Positions 27,077-38,516 of a stretch of 64,000 bases of DNA are shown here, in pieces. The first letter of the stretch is position 1; each line of letters starts with the position of its first letter. The stretch is from positions 3,374,441 to 3,438,440 of the forward strand of contig BCKC01000001.1 in the NCBI GenBank assembly GCA_001600455.1. Direction: 5' to 3'. Both the position numbers and the translations under genes were made by a program. Source of the DNA: Endocalyx cinctus (lineage: Eukaryota > Ascomycota > Sordariomycetes > Amphisphaeriales > Apiosporaceae). Under the pieces are notes generated by a model. That model was not told the DNA's origin, did no database searches, and saw nothing but the letters and a program-made list of their open reading frames with translations.

Positions 27077-27626
27077 ATGGCGGATAATTCCGAAGATGAT
27101 ATACAAGAGGTAAATTACCATTTTTATTGTAATTTTCTGAGCAAAACTCTCCCTGTAACGGCACCTTCTAAGACAAAATGATCAATAGCGACTGAAAGCC
27201 GCGCTTTGGTTCGCGGTGGGGAAGATGGTAGACGAGGAAACGGCACGGCGTAATCGTAATGTGACGCCTCAGTTCATTGGCGCACTGACCGAGATGGTCT
27301 GGCTACAGATAGGTATGTCTTACATATATATATTTACACATATATTTTACTGGAGCCCTAGAAAAGATCTATTACCGTCATAGTATACCTATTACTCGTC
27401 GTATTCTTAACCTTGGCTCATATCTGCTCATCACGGGCTAATACATATTATAGAAACTGTCGCTTTAGATCTTGAGGGTTTCAGTCGTCACGCAGGGCGG
27501 TCAACAATCACCACAGACGATGTTCTACTCCTCGCTAGGCGGAACCAGGATCTGCACGGCATCATCAAGGATTTCGTCGATAAGACAAATGCCGCCAAAG
27601 CGAAGCACGGCAAGTCGAAAAGATGA
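27077..27626 (+). CDS. mhf1: MHF1/CENP-S histone-fold protein
   Basis: Three exons: 27077-27109, 27189-27312 and 27454-27626, joined by GT-AG introns of 79 and 141 bases. They encode 109 residues. The product starts MADNSEDDIQERLKAALWF and runs through VTPQFIGALTEMVW, DLEGFSRHAGRSTI and TTDDVLLLARRN to a basic tail KAKHGKSKR. The three-helix histone fold, the length and the FSRHAGR / DDVLLLARRN signatures match CENP-S (MHF1). The protein pairs with MHF2 (CENP-X). It acts with FANCM/Mph1-type helicases at stalled forks and with CENP-T/W at kinetochores. These roles are family knowledge. No single exon reaches 60 codons, so open-frame scans miss the gene. Confidence 0.92.
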
Positions 27627-30600
27627 ACCGGGTTCCGCTTTTTGTCTGCTCTGCTATTTCCCCGATATTGAAGTAGAAATCGGACTGAAATGAGACATGA
27701 GACATCCTCATAAAGACCGGTCTCTTCCGGCTAGGAACTTCGTGCTGGCCTCATTTACACGAGACTCCCCCAATCTCATGTACGGGGATTTCGTGATTAT
27801 CGCATCTTATCATCTGAACCATGACAATGGCATATCATCCTTTGGTAAGGATCTTCGAGGGGGGACGAGGTGTTAACTAAATGACAGGCAGATGGATCAT
27901 GTCGGCCTCCTTAATTGCTTCATGAGTTGGAATCACCTCCTTTCTAACAGATTTGCAAAACTTTCATGTACACACTACTAGAGTCAAGGAATCATCATCG
28001 CGCATATGCGGCCAGACAAGAGCAACTTTGGACTGCGAGACAGTACTTGTGCCTTACGCATGCTGGTTTCTAAGACATACGGCCGGTCGATTCGATCCCT
28101 CTCACCACCAAAGAGTGATCGGCCTGGCGGTGCATCACAGGTGGTCTCGTCGAGCTGTCGAGGAAAAATCAGTATTATATACGCCGTATTGCCATTACGT
28201 TTTCGTTTATCTCTCTAGCTAGTCTGTAGTCCGTGATGTTTGGACACGTGAAAGTAACTTTACCTAACTTACTTTTCTCCCGATTCATCGGCCGACTTTT
28301 CTACCTATCGCCTCTTTAGGTGAATTAATACCCAAAAAAACACTCACCCCTTTAAGTAGACATGCTACCATTCTCGGTCAAAACAGCCCTACTCTCATTA
28401 TTAAGTTGTTGGTATCCTCATTCAGTTCGTACATAAACTTGATTCAGAAGGTTGATTGTGTTCTGAGGCCGATGGAGCTGAATATCTACGACACTATAGA
28501 AAGATTAAGTCGCATCCCATGGGTGACATCTTCCTTTGCCGAGGTACAAGTTGTAGTTATAACCCCTGTATTCAATTCTCTGCGTCTTCATTACAATTGA
28601 TATTTCCTATTTTTACCTAATAAACCGTGTGTGGTAACGGTAGAGCGGGGTGACGGTTGTGAGAATGAAGCAGGTATGAGGCGCGGATTTCATAGCTTCC
28701 TTCACCGGTGTTACATTTAGATGCCACCCACGAGTTTCTGGGTGGTAAGACCCGAGTTGATTTTCCGTCCATATAGAGTACATAAGGTATATTGTTGTCC
28801 GCCAGGTACCTGCTGACGCCCGTCCAATTGAGTAGAGTACAGAACATTGCTAAGCGGCACCGGTCAGCGTGAAGCTGTATCCATGATGCTTATTTTCCTA
28901 GTCTCGTCCATGAGCCTAGATGCTCCTCACACTACTTACACGGGCAGATGGTCGAGTTGGTTTCATGGGAAAGTCATGGAAGCAGCCTTGACGCTTGACC
29001 TCGGCTCGGCAACTCTGCTCATAGCATTCTTTGTTTCTTTCGTTACGATGGCTGCACGCCAGATTCGGTCCATATCTGCTTGCCCCTCCATAGTCACTGC
29101 TCGATTTCATTCCCTCAAGATGTCTTACATTACCAGCGACAATCTATTATTCGCAACAAACCCTCGGAGCAACGGTAAATGTCGACGCCACATGTCCGCT
29201 TGGCTCGCTGTACCGTTCTAAAGATACAGATATCTTCTTTTATCTAGGCTTCTAGGCAGTCATCGGAAACGCTTCCACGAATCCGCGATTCTAGTATAGG
29301 AGGATCATGCACTGCGCACTTTTAAGGACTGGAGGCTACACTTCTGTCTTCAACATGCCAATTCTACTACGTTGTCCAAGCTATAGGAAACTTTACAGTC
29401 AAAGCCTCGAGTGATCACATATCCGAGTTGAAGAGCGTTTGTGTTAGCGGACCCGATACACCCACCTACAGTACAAGGTATGACATATTTGATCCAAGTA
29501 TTTGCGTGTAGAGTGCTGGCACTTTATTTAATATGGCGCACTGTACTAACCTCTAACATGAAATTACACCCAAGAGACAGCTTCGAGCCACTTCCAGAGC
29601 TCCGAAAAGACCATGCTAAGGTATCAAGGTATCTTTTTTTATTGTCTACCAATGGCATTATGTATATGAATGAGACAAAAGACCCTTGGTATTATGCGAC
29701 TGCGCGTGTTGGTGCAGTGCGTGATGAATCTTCGGCCGGGGGCAATGCGGAACAGTTCCGGTATAATATGTTCAAGGTTCAAGATCAGCCCCGATCACCA
29801 CACTAGCACGTAGCGTTCAGCTCATCTGCAATTTGGAACAGTCAGCCACCATCCATGACCACAACATCCTTGGGCATTGAGAGCCTCGCCGCTAAGATAT
29901 CTCTTTCACATGAATTCCAGACTAGCATGCCAGACAGTCGATAGCAGATGGACGTACAACGATTTATGCTTTTTCTTAATGGTGGCCACAGAATATTTTG
30001 AGCTCCGCATATGTGTCCTTCAACTTATCCGGGCTTCTCTTCATTATAATCGTCGGGATCTTGATCATCACCACCTCCCTCACACCAGAGACGATGGAAG
30101 TGCTTATATAAAAGCGGACGGAATCCAACCCATGTTTCTCGGCTAGGGTTAGTCTATCTTATCGTGCTAAAGTTCCTGTCGTGGAAATTCTGCCACTATT
30201 ACTATATATTCAGTATGTAAAATTAGTGTAATGATTTGTTCTGCCGTCCGCTTTATTAAGCGCAGTGGTCCAGGGGCCAGCTGGAGTAGATTCTATCTAC
30301 TGTATCGAAGTATGAGGGAACTTGATTATATATATTGTTGCTAGCAGCCAGCTGCTTACCTACGGCTAGCCTCCGGGCCCATTAAGTAAGATATCTTCAT
30401 ATAAGAAGAGGTTTCTGCCTCGCAACTAGAATAGGGAGGTGGAGAATCAATAGAATTATCATTCGGCTCTTACGTATTACGTACTACTACTACTACTACT
30501 ACTACTACTTAACTGCTAAATTCTGTTTATGTAACTCTGCTTTACCTGCACTCCAACGTACTCGTAGCCCTTATAGGAAGTTGGCTTCTTACCCCATAGT

Positions 30601-32262
30601 GTAGTAAAATAGTAAGGGCCCCTGAGAAGTCAATGCAACCGTCATTCGAGTCTTGGCAGATAACGATACACCTCTTTTCCTGGAATACCCCATTTGCTAT
30701 ATAGGTCTATCAAGTACCCCGAAGTAGTCAGATTCCACGATAGAACTTCGACCATGAACTACCGAAAATTTTATATCTGAAGTTCTTATAACCAAACGAG
30801 CTGACGAGTAGCCCGCGGATTTAAAATGGGGACCAATCGTACAGATGGGTCTTCGCTAGATTGTAGTACGTACACTGTGAAGGCACACTGCATAGTACAT
30901 ATACATAGTACATAGAGTTCGGATACCGCCTCATCAGTCAAATATCAACAAAAAAAGTAGGGTGTCACTCTTGTGAAGCATATGCCGAAACGTGACCGGG
31001 CGAATAGGTACTATATACTCTGTATAATATGCAAAAAGACTCATCACCGTTACAATCTGAAACGTCACGTGATGCTTCGCAATTGAAACCATGGATGTCG
31101 TTAGGTTAATCAGTTCTACTCCCTACTGTACACGTTCGTGGTAATGTTTTGGTGGATCAGCGGTAGTCGGTGGCTATCGGACGGTTCGGGGGAGGCTGTC
31201 GGAGACCCACCGACGGGATCACCCTGCACGACATCCTGGTCACAACAGGGAACCAGGGTTTCCGATATTTTAACTACTACATACGAAGATGCGTTTTCTC
31301 TATTTAAGAAGTGTCTCGATGGAATAAATATTTTACATATAATACTCGAGATCAAAGGAGTTGGTGTAGTTAGGTTTATATATATGCATGTCTTGATATT
31401 TACAATATGAGGCATTTCGCACAGACGACTGACTGCCTATCAAGGAGCCGATGGTCTTATGTAAACCAATTTCGTAATTCCAGGGGTTAGTGGTACCATC
31501 ATCGTTTGTCGGAATTGCATATTCAAGAAGTCAGGGCTGCCTGGTAGACTTGTAGAGTAACCCACTTTGCCACTGTATTTTGACAGAGTACTTCGTTTCG
31601 TACTCGATAGATTTTTATTTATTTATTTTCAAATTCGAATATATTGAATATTAAGTAAAGATTGTCCTCTATAAATTATATATGCTACTTAAAAAAGGTA
31701 TCAAGTTAATTTATACTGCATAGTACTTGATCTTAGATATAAACCTGTATGTTATATGTTTGGCTGAGAGGTCCACTAAATGCACTGTAACGTGTATTAT
31801 ACAGTATGTCTCCATAACTAACATTATGTCAATAGCCCCTTGTAGCGTACACTGACAGGCTGGAAAATGGCCTAGAATAAGAGTTATTGGCCGAGTAACT
31901 TAGTATAATAGGGAATGAATACTACCTGACCAAAAAAAAAAAAAAAAAGTGAATCATTGATTGACCTAGAATTTATACACTCCCCGCTATTTGTTCAAAT
32001 TTCCTCCGATCGGATTCCTTCGGTAGGACTGACATTGTTTTTTTTTTCTCTCTTATTTTTATTAATAGGAAACATAAAAAAAAAAAAAAGACTCAACCCT
32101 TCATTTTCTGATGTCTTTAATGGGAAAAAATGTGCACACGTGAACATAACACAAATCCTCGAAATAACTTACGTCAATACTGGGTCCAATGTGGTTGATT
32201 AGCTCCAATCTTAAAAGAATTCAACCACAAACTACTTTTATGCTCGATCAGGAAAAAAGACC
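27627..32262. other. 4.6 kb region without a recognisable gene
   Basis: From about 27700 to 30150 composition is moderately balanced, with several open stretches on both strands (for example 28847-29221 and 29441-29806, plus strand). None carries a motif I know and they do not join into a model. From about 30200 to 32262 it is strongly AT-rich, with a (TAC)9 tract at 30482-30508. The end contains the promoter of the Zn2Cys6 gene. A small inverted pair, GTCGGTGG and CCACCGAC, lies near 31167-31216. Confidence 0.45.
30482..30508. repeat. (TAC)9 trinucleotide repeat
   Basis: Nine perfect TAC units in AT-rich intergenic DNA. Confidence 0.9.
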
Positions 32263-34749
32263 ATGGATATGGAGGTCATGAGCGTCGAGGTGGCTGCTAA
32301 AGATACCGCTGATGAAGTAGCAGCTGAAGCTGCTGCCGCTGATCCTTCCAATAGACCGCAAAAAAAGACAAGTCAAACTTGCAACACATGTCGCCTCAGA
32401 AAAGTTCGCTGCGACGGAAGACATGATCTCTGCCAGAATTGCGAACGCTTAGGATTTTCGTGTTCTTTTCAGGATATAGGATCTCCAAATCCCGATGCTG
32501 AAAATGCAACAGCTCTTTCGGTACCACGACGACGCGTCAGGTTGGCTTGTACAAACTGCCATTCAAGAAAAGCCAGGTGCAGTGGGGCTATGCCGAAATG
32601 CGCAAGGTGCCAGGCTCAAGGAATTCCTTGCATCTACAAACCCACGAAGCGGTCCGGAGGCGTCAACGGTACTAGCCAACAAACCACGAACCAGGGCAAC
32701 ACCGATTCCGAGCATGAGTCCGTAACATCAGAACCCCCGGAAAAGAGAGTCATGACTCGAAAGGATACCAATGGCTCTCACCATATTCGAAGTGGAAGCT
32801 CAGATCAACCAAACCTAGAAATTTCCGGAGCCACCTTGACTAGGAGATTCGGTCACGAACGGTAAGTCGTCTTTTCTTCACTGGCTAGCTACGGCTTATT
32901 GGTTATGAATATCACTGATCTAAGAAACATTAAATACAGTTTCGCCCATCCCGATGAAAGTCTTGTTCAGCGCACATTTAGCAACTTCTTTAGACATGTC
33001 CATCATGTCCCCGTGCTTTCGTTCCTTCATCGAGCATCGCTTATGCAACGTTATCATGCAGGCATGATGGACAGAGCACTTCTCCTTGCTTTGGTTGGAA
33101 TCACATCGTTACTCACCGATCTGGGACCAGGAATGCGAGAGTATGGTGCAAAATGCATAGATGAATGCCAGAATCTAGTACTACAAGATCTCGAAAACCC
33201 GTCTACGATCAAGATACAGACTCTCGTCCTAATTATGAAGCATCGCATGCTCTCTCGGAGATTCACCAGCGCTTTCATGCTGGCTGCCACGGCTGCTCGA
33301 TTTGCGTACGCTCTTCGCTTAAATTATGAAAACATGAATTTATGTTTCCTGGCTAGGGAATCCCGGCGGAGACTCATGTGGGCTTTTCTCACCATTGACT
33401 CCGGTATCAACGGTGGCTATCCTGACTTCACCTTACTCCCGGCTGACTCGATGCACATCCAACTCCCTTGCAATGAACGCAACTTTGAATTTGACCTTCC
33501 ACAAGTCACTGAACATCTTCACCCCATACCGACCAAACCTTTCCCGGATGATGTTGGATCGCTCGCCCTCCATGTACGGCTATTATGGATGAGAAGCAGA
33601 GTGCTATACAGCACCAAGAATGTCCTTGCGATGCCCGAGTCCGAGATAACCCAATTACCAGAGTTGATTAAACTACTCTCGCAGGAGCTCAACAGCTTCA
33701 ACGAACACCTACCTGCGTCTTTCAAATTCTCCGAAAGTAACTTACAGCTCCGAGCATATTCGCCACGCCTATGCGTCTATATCATGATCCACGTTTGGTG
33801 GCGGCAATGTTATTGTGATCTGTACCGGATCATCCTCGTTGGATTCAAGGAAGCCTTACCTCGCTCTAGTGTCAACCGGCTTGACCCTCAATTTGTCTCA
33901 TATTGCGCCAGAAAGTGTTATGAGCATGCCATAGCTATGGCGGAAATTTTCCGACTTATACTGGCATTGGATGGAGGCTTGCCGGTCACAGATTTAGACC
34001 TGCCAGTTTGTGCTTATCAGTGTGCTCGGATGCTCTATTTTGCGTACCAGACGAATAATGGAGACTTTCATTTAACTGCGGATCAAGTTCTTGATCACGC
34101 GCAGAGGTGTTTACAAATAACTAAGTCGATGGGTCACCTTCCGGCCGGGGCTGCAATTGTAAGTCGATGCATCTGTTGTGACGTTTGATTTTCGATTTGA
34201 CTAACCATACATTCACACAAGGTTGCCGATCTTGAAAAACTCATATCTCGCGGGTTATCCGCGAGCTCGTCTCCAAGTGGGCCACCGAGCCCTAATCCTG
34301 GTATATCTAGCGACATGTCCCAGCAAGCTCTGCCACGACACAATATCACGCCACATATGCATCTCTTAGATGATAGCGATGTGAGCACGATGCCAGTACC
34401 ATCACCTTCCTCACACATCAACACGCCGCACGGAAACAATCCAGTTGGACCAATGATGACTCCGATTTCCCATGCGACTCCTCTCCCAACCCAACAACAG
34501 CAACAGCAGCAGCAGCAACAGGCACGCGGGATGTCGTTATCCGAAGTCTCCTTTGGTGACCCTAACTTACCGAAACCGAACCTTCCTCCCGTGCTCCCGC
34601 CCGACGGCCTAGATAACAACAACGCCTTTGAAGGGGCCATGGATGGATTTGATTTCAACTTCGAATCGTTTGGCAACACTGGCTTAGACTCCATATCATG
34701 GTTTTCTAATGACTGGCTGTCCAATGACTTCCCCCAAACAGCAGTGTGA
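32263..34749 (+). CDS. transcription factor with two Zn2Cys6 clusters
   Basis: Exons 32263-32861, 32940-34158 and 34222-34749 (introns of 78 and 63 bases, both with GTAAGT donors) encode 781 residues. Two complete binuclear clusters are visible. The first has Cys 40, 43, 50, 57, 60 and 67 (start CNTCRLRKVRC). The second has Cys 96, 99, 106, 113, 116 and 123 (start CTNCHSRKARC). Both keep the C-x2-C-x6-C-x6-C-x2-C-x6-C spacing, with 28 residues between them. The middle (about 215-600) resembles the fungal-specific transcription factor domain (ARESRRRLMWAFLTIDS). The C-terminus has a polyglutamine run and an acidic/aromatic end (FDFNFESF, SWFSNDWLSND) that could activate transcription. It is presumably nuclear. 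The target pathway is unknown, and no biosynthetic genes flank it. Confidence 0.93.
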
Positions 34750-36228
34750 GATGGATGATTATGCACGTAACTCCAGTCACTTAGGCATATTATCGGCATT
34801 TAGACGACCATTACCAGCCTATTCAACACACCGCACTCATTGTCCGACTCAAATCGAAGATGGTCACGCAATATTGACGTTACATTACGTTACCATCATA
34901 AACGAGAACAGTCAGCAATCGGCCTAGTTGTACCTTTTTCACACAGTCACATTTTTGGAAAATTCTAGGTGCGACCCGAGTTATGATTACCTAGGATTAA
35001 GGCTGTGTGCACATCTGCTCAATGCAACCTATCTTACTGCGTGGAGGACACGGGTCAGCGGTCGGACAAGATTCACCGTTACATGACAGAAATGATGCCA
35101 TACCTACATATTCACTCGCGCCCTGTCGTGTTTTAATACTAGATGCATATCTATCATGTGCTATCGACGTGTCACAATTCACCTTATCGCCTTATCCCCT
35201 GAAATGGGCACCGAAGACCGAACTAACGACTTGACAACAAAAAGTCACATGGGACGAGAACAATTATTCAGCAGCATTTTTCAGTGATTGAGCAATATCA
35301 AGGATTGTCGAAAGTTTTTTCTAGGCGCTTGGCTAGATGACATATCTCATAAGCCAAGGAAAAAAAAATACCTATCTCTTAGCAAGGGAACAAGAAGACT
35401 TGCTGCATTGGTAGTGTAGACAAGCCGGGAATTGGGGGAGGAAACGGAAGTTTGTGATTCCAAACCGTGCTCGGACTCAGGCAAATTAATGTGTTATGTT
35501 GGTTTGTACGCCGACGGAATCTAGAATCGCATGGAACGCTCGCTAAACCACCCTCGTTATATAACGCCACACGATCGACGTATTGCGTGCTACGAAATCA
35601 AGCGGTAAAGAAAGTAGTGCCCTCAATAGGTCAGAACCGATGGGAAATTTTGAATCAATGATTTAAGCCCTGCTTATTTCCGGACTCTTTAGGTTTACTA
35701 ATCTCCAAAGAGGTCTCTGAGATATACAGTTCATTCATGGTGATGGAAGAGACGCGTGCATGAGTAAGGGATGTGACCGTCACAACTTGGTGTCAGTAAT
35801 ATTCTAGTAATTGTTACTTACTACCTTACCTTTTCGGCGGCTTAGGGAAAGAGACGCATTCAGCAGACTGAAATCTCAAATTCGTTGTATGAATAGCAAG
35901 TATGGAGATAATAGATGAATATAATGGAATATAACCTTACATCAAACGTAACTCTTATCTCTAGATATCTCGATTTACTCATCTATAGTAAGATTCATTA
36001 AAGCTTCAAATAAGTCACTGACTGGGCATTCAATTAATGTAGTAGGTCTTTCCATCTAATTATGTAATGTAAGTACATTCTGCCGCTTCTCTCCGCTAAA
36101 ATTTTGTGAATACTACTACCCCACCAGAAAAAAAAAAAGACGAGAAAGGCCAAAACCCCACCATCTATTCTCGTCGTTCCAGGAAAAAAATAAAAAATAA
36201 AATCCAGTAATTTTTTTGATAAGAGGAA
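34750..36228. other. Intergenic region between the Zn2Cys6 gene and NOB1
   Basis: It should hold the 3' UTR of the transcription factor gene and the promoter of NOB1. Short frames around 35000-35660 exist on both strands, none recognisable. An A-rich tract precedes the NOB1 start. Confidence 0.5.
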
Positions 36229-37614
36229 ATGGAAAAAACAAATACTGATAAAGCCACGGGGGATGTTCCGGAAGCTCCCGTTACCGAAAATACTTCTGCT
36301 TCCACTACTCCAGCGAAACCGATCCATGCCCTAATACTCGATGCCGGTCCGCTTATTAAGAACGACCCTCCGGTGAGCACACTTCTGGCTCAAGCCGAGG
36401 AGTTGTACACTCTCCCGTCAGTCATTAGCGAGATCCGAGATGCGGCGACAAGGACGCGCGTCCAGACGACCCTAGTACCCTTTCTAAAGCTCCGGAGCCC
36501 GCGGCCCGAGAGTGTTAAGTTTGCGACCGACTTTGCGCGGAGGACGGGAGATCTCGAGGTTCTCAGCCGACCCGATCTTCACCTCATAGCTCTCACATAC
36601 GAGATAGAATGCGAGAGGAACGGCGGCGATTGGAGACTTAGGAAGACGCCCGGTCAGAAAGGTCTAAATGGGAAGTCGCCGGCTCAGATCGAAAGGGAGA
36701 AATTGGAGGCGGAGAGCCGAGGCGAACAGAAGGAAGCCGACGCCTCCCCGGTTCCGGCCGAAACCGTAGAGAGTGATACATCAGAAGTGGAAACTGCTAC
36801 TGTTTCGGAAGAAATCATCACAGAACAACTCGACTCTTTGAGTATAGAGCCATCAGAGCAAACGACGGAAGAAGATCCTATACCAGACGAAAACATAAAA
36901 TCGGATTCCAAAGAAGAGAAGAAGGAAGAAGCCGAGAGGAAAGCCGAAGAGGGTAACGATGACGACGACGAAGGCTGGATTACGCCCTCGAACCTAAAGA
37001 AACACCAGGAAAAAGACCGGCTCGCGGCGACGCCGGAACAGCCGATCCAGAGGCTGCTCCAGGCGGCTATCCTGACGTCCGATTACGCGATGCAGAACGT
37101 GTCGCTGCGGATGAACCTGAACCTCGTGTCGCCGACGCTGTCGCGCATAACGCGGGTGAAGACGTGGGTGCAGCGGTGCCACGGGTGCTTCCAGATCACG
37201 CGGGACGCGGCGAAGCAGTTCTGCCCGCGGTGCGGCCAGCCGACGCTGACGCGCGTCAGCTGCTCGACGGACCAGGGCGGAAACTTCGTCGTCCACCTCA
37301 AGAAGAACTTCCAGTGGAACAACCGCGGCAACGTGTACAGCGTGCCCAAGCCCGTGCACGGGAGCGCCAACAGGAAGACGGCCGGCGGCGCCGGCGGAGG
37401 CAAGAACGGCTGGGGCAGGGACCTCATCCTCGCCGAGGACCAGAAGGAGTACGTCAAGAAGTCGACCGAGGAGAGGAGGGCGAAGCAGAGGGACCTCATG
37501 GACGAGGATTACCTCCCGAGTATCCTCACCGGCGATCGGAGGAGCGGCGGGGGAGGCGGGAACGGGCGGATACGCGTCGGGGCCGGGAGGAACGTGAATT
37601 CGAGGAAGAGGTAG
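36229..37614 (+). CDS. nob1: 20S pre-rRNA D-site endonuclease NOB1
   Basis: One intronless frame of 461 residues. The N-terminal PIN nuclease domain begins HALILDAGPLIKN, with acidic residues D38, E68 (TLPSVISEIRD), D108 and D116 (TGDLEVLSRPDLHLIAL) in the expected order. A variable acidic linker follows (about 150-265). Next come a conserved block (LLQAAILTSDYAMQNVSL) and a zinc ribbon with C317, C320, C332 and C335 (RCHGCFQ, FCPRCGQ). The tail is Gly/Arg-rich. NOB1 cleaves 20S pre-rRNA at site D to form the 18S 3' end in late, cytoplasmic 40S maturation. Codon use becomes strongly GC-rich from about 37015 to the stop, unlike the first part. The long antisense frame over this half is a shadow. 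Confidence 0.96.
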   Translation: MEKTNTDKATGDVPEAPVTENTSASTTPAKPIHALILDAGPLIKNDPPVSTLLAQAEELYTLPSVISEIRDAATRTRVQTTLVPFLKLRSPRPESVKFATDFARRTGDLEVLSRPDLHLIALTYEIECERNGGDWRLRKTPGQKGLNGKSPAQIEREKLEAESRGEQKEADASPVPAETVESDTSEVETATVSEEIITEQLDSLSIEPSEQTTEEDPIPDENIKSDSKEEKKEEAERKAEEGNDDDDEGWITPSNLKKHQEKDRLAATPEQPIQRLLQAAILTSDYAMQNVSLRMNLNLVSPTLSRITRVKTWVQRCHGCFQITRDAAKQFCPRCGQPTLTRVSCSTDQGGNFVVHLKKNFQWNNRGNVYSVPKPVHGSANRKTAGGAGGGKNGWGRDLILAEDQKEYVKKSTEERRAKQRDLMDEDYLPSILTGDRRSGGGGGNGRIRVGAGRNVNSRKR

Positions 37615-38232
37615 CATATCAAGAAGTAGACATAGAAACGATAAATCATGATTTGCACGCGTACGGAAATTGATACCAAAATATGACTGGGTTTCGAGCT
37701 TAACATTTTACGGTGTCCAAGATGTGATGCGACTTTGGTAGATGGCGATGAGATTTTATTTCATGAATAGGATATAATATCTACATCTCGTCCATACCCA
37801 ATTCCTTCTCTGTACTCTGATCAACCATGTACCCTTTCAGCCATCCATGTTTTGCCAATAGACGAGACGGGGAACAGCTCAGGGGGTTTCCATCCTGTTG
37901 AGGTGGAAAATAGCTCTAGAGCAGTCGGCGAGGACTACAAAGTATCTCCCCCGAACATGACTCAGAAAATGGATGGTGAATAACCACATCATTACGCATA
38001 TCAAACCCCTTTTCTAGACCTGCACTTGTCGAGGATGATCGCTTTTTCCAACTCTCATTCCCTTTGTAAAGCACTGGCGAATCTCTTTGTGTCAGAAAAA
38101 AACAAACGCCCCCAAACGCCCTAGTAAAAGCCTATAATCGACGCTCTCGAATCGAGGAATTGTCCTTTTTGTTTCGATCGTTCCTTTATGCTGTTTTATT
38201 CGTTTATTTATTTATTTTTATTTCCGATTAAA
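37615..38232. other. Convergent 3' region between NOB1 and NOP10
   Basis: 618 bases between two stop codons, with T-rich runs near 38205-38222. It holds both 3' UTRs; nothing else is seen. Confidence 0.5.
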
Positions 38233-38516
38233 TTACTGAGTCTCGGCGAGTTTGTTTTCTGTGTAGAAAGGTTGTTAGGTTTGTTTTTGTTTTAGTTTTC
38301 CCTTGCCTTTAGAGAAGGGGAAGAAGGAGAGAAGAACTCACTCTGCTGCGTCAACAACAATCCAAATCGCTTCTTCAAAGTGACACGTTGTCGCGACCAC
38401 CGGTCGTCGGGGGAGAATCGAGCTGGGTGGGCGGATTTGGTCACCTCTCCGCCCAGAACCTTTTTCAAGGTGTAGATGCGCTTGCCGCTCTCGTCCGAAG
38501 TGTACATGAGATGCAT
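38233..38516 (-). CDS. nop10: H/ACA snoRNP protein NOP10
   Basis: Exon 1 is 38516-38342 and exon 2 is 38258-38233. The intron has a GTGAGT donor, a CCTAAC branch-like site and a CACAG acceptor (83 bases). The product is 66 residues. It starts [20 protein letters not shown] and contains [20 protein letters not shown] and [11 protein letters not shown], which are hallmark NOP10 segments. The last eight residues (KNKLAETQ) come from the 26-base second exon. Without splicing the frame runs into a Ser-rich tail of ordinary intron sequence. NOP10 binds Cbf5, Gar1 and Nhp2 in H/ACA particles that pseudouridylate rRNA and process pre-rRNA in the nucleolus. Confidence 0.93.

Noticed and set aside
28847..29221. 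124-codon plus-strand frame
   Set aside because: No motif, no splice partners and no recognisable family; kept only as part of a stretch worth checking.
29441..29806. 121-codon plus-strand frame
   Set aside because: No recognisable domain and no flanking exons; coding status cannot be supported from sequence alone.
36994..37617. 207-codon open frame antisense to NOB1
   Set aside because: It is a shadow of the GC-rich end of NOB1, which has an intact zinc ribbon in the sense frame.
38292..38341. Read-through C-terminus of NOP10
   Set aside because: A GTGAGT donor and a downstream acceptor give a family-like end and length; the Ser-rich tail looks like intron.
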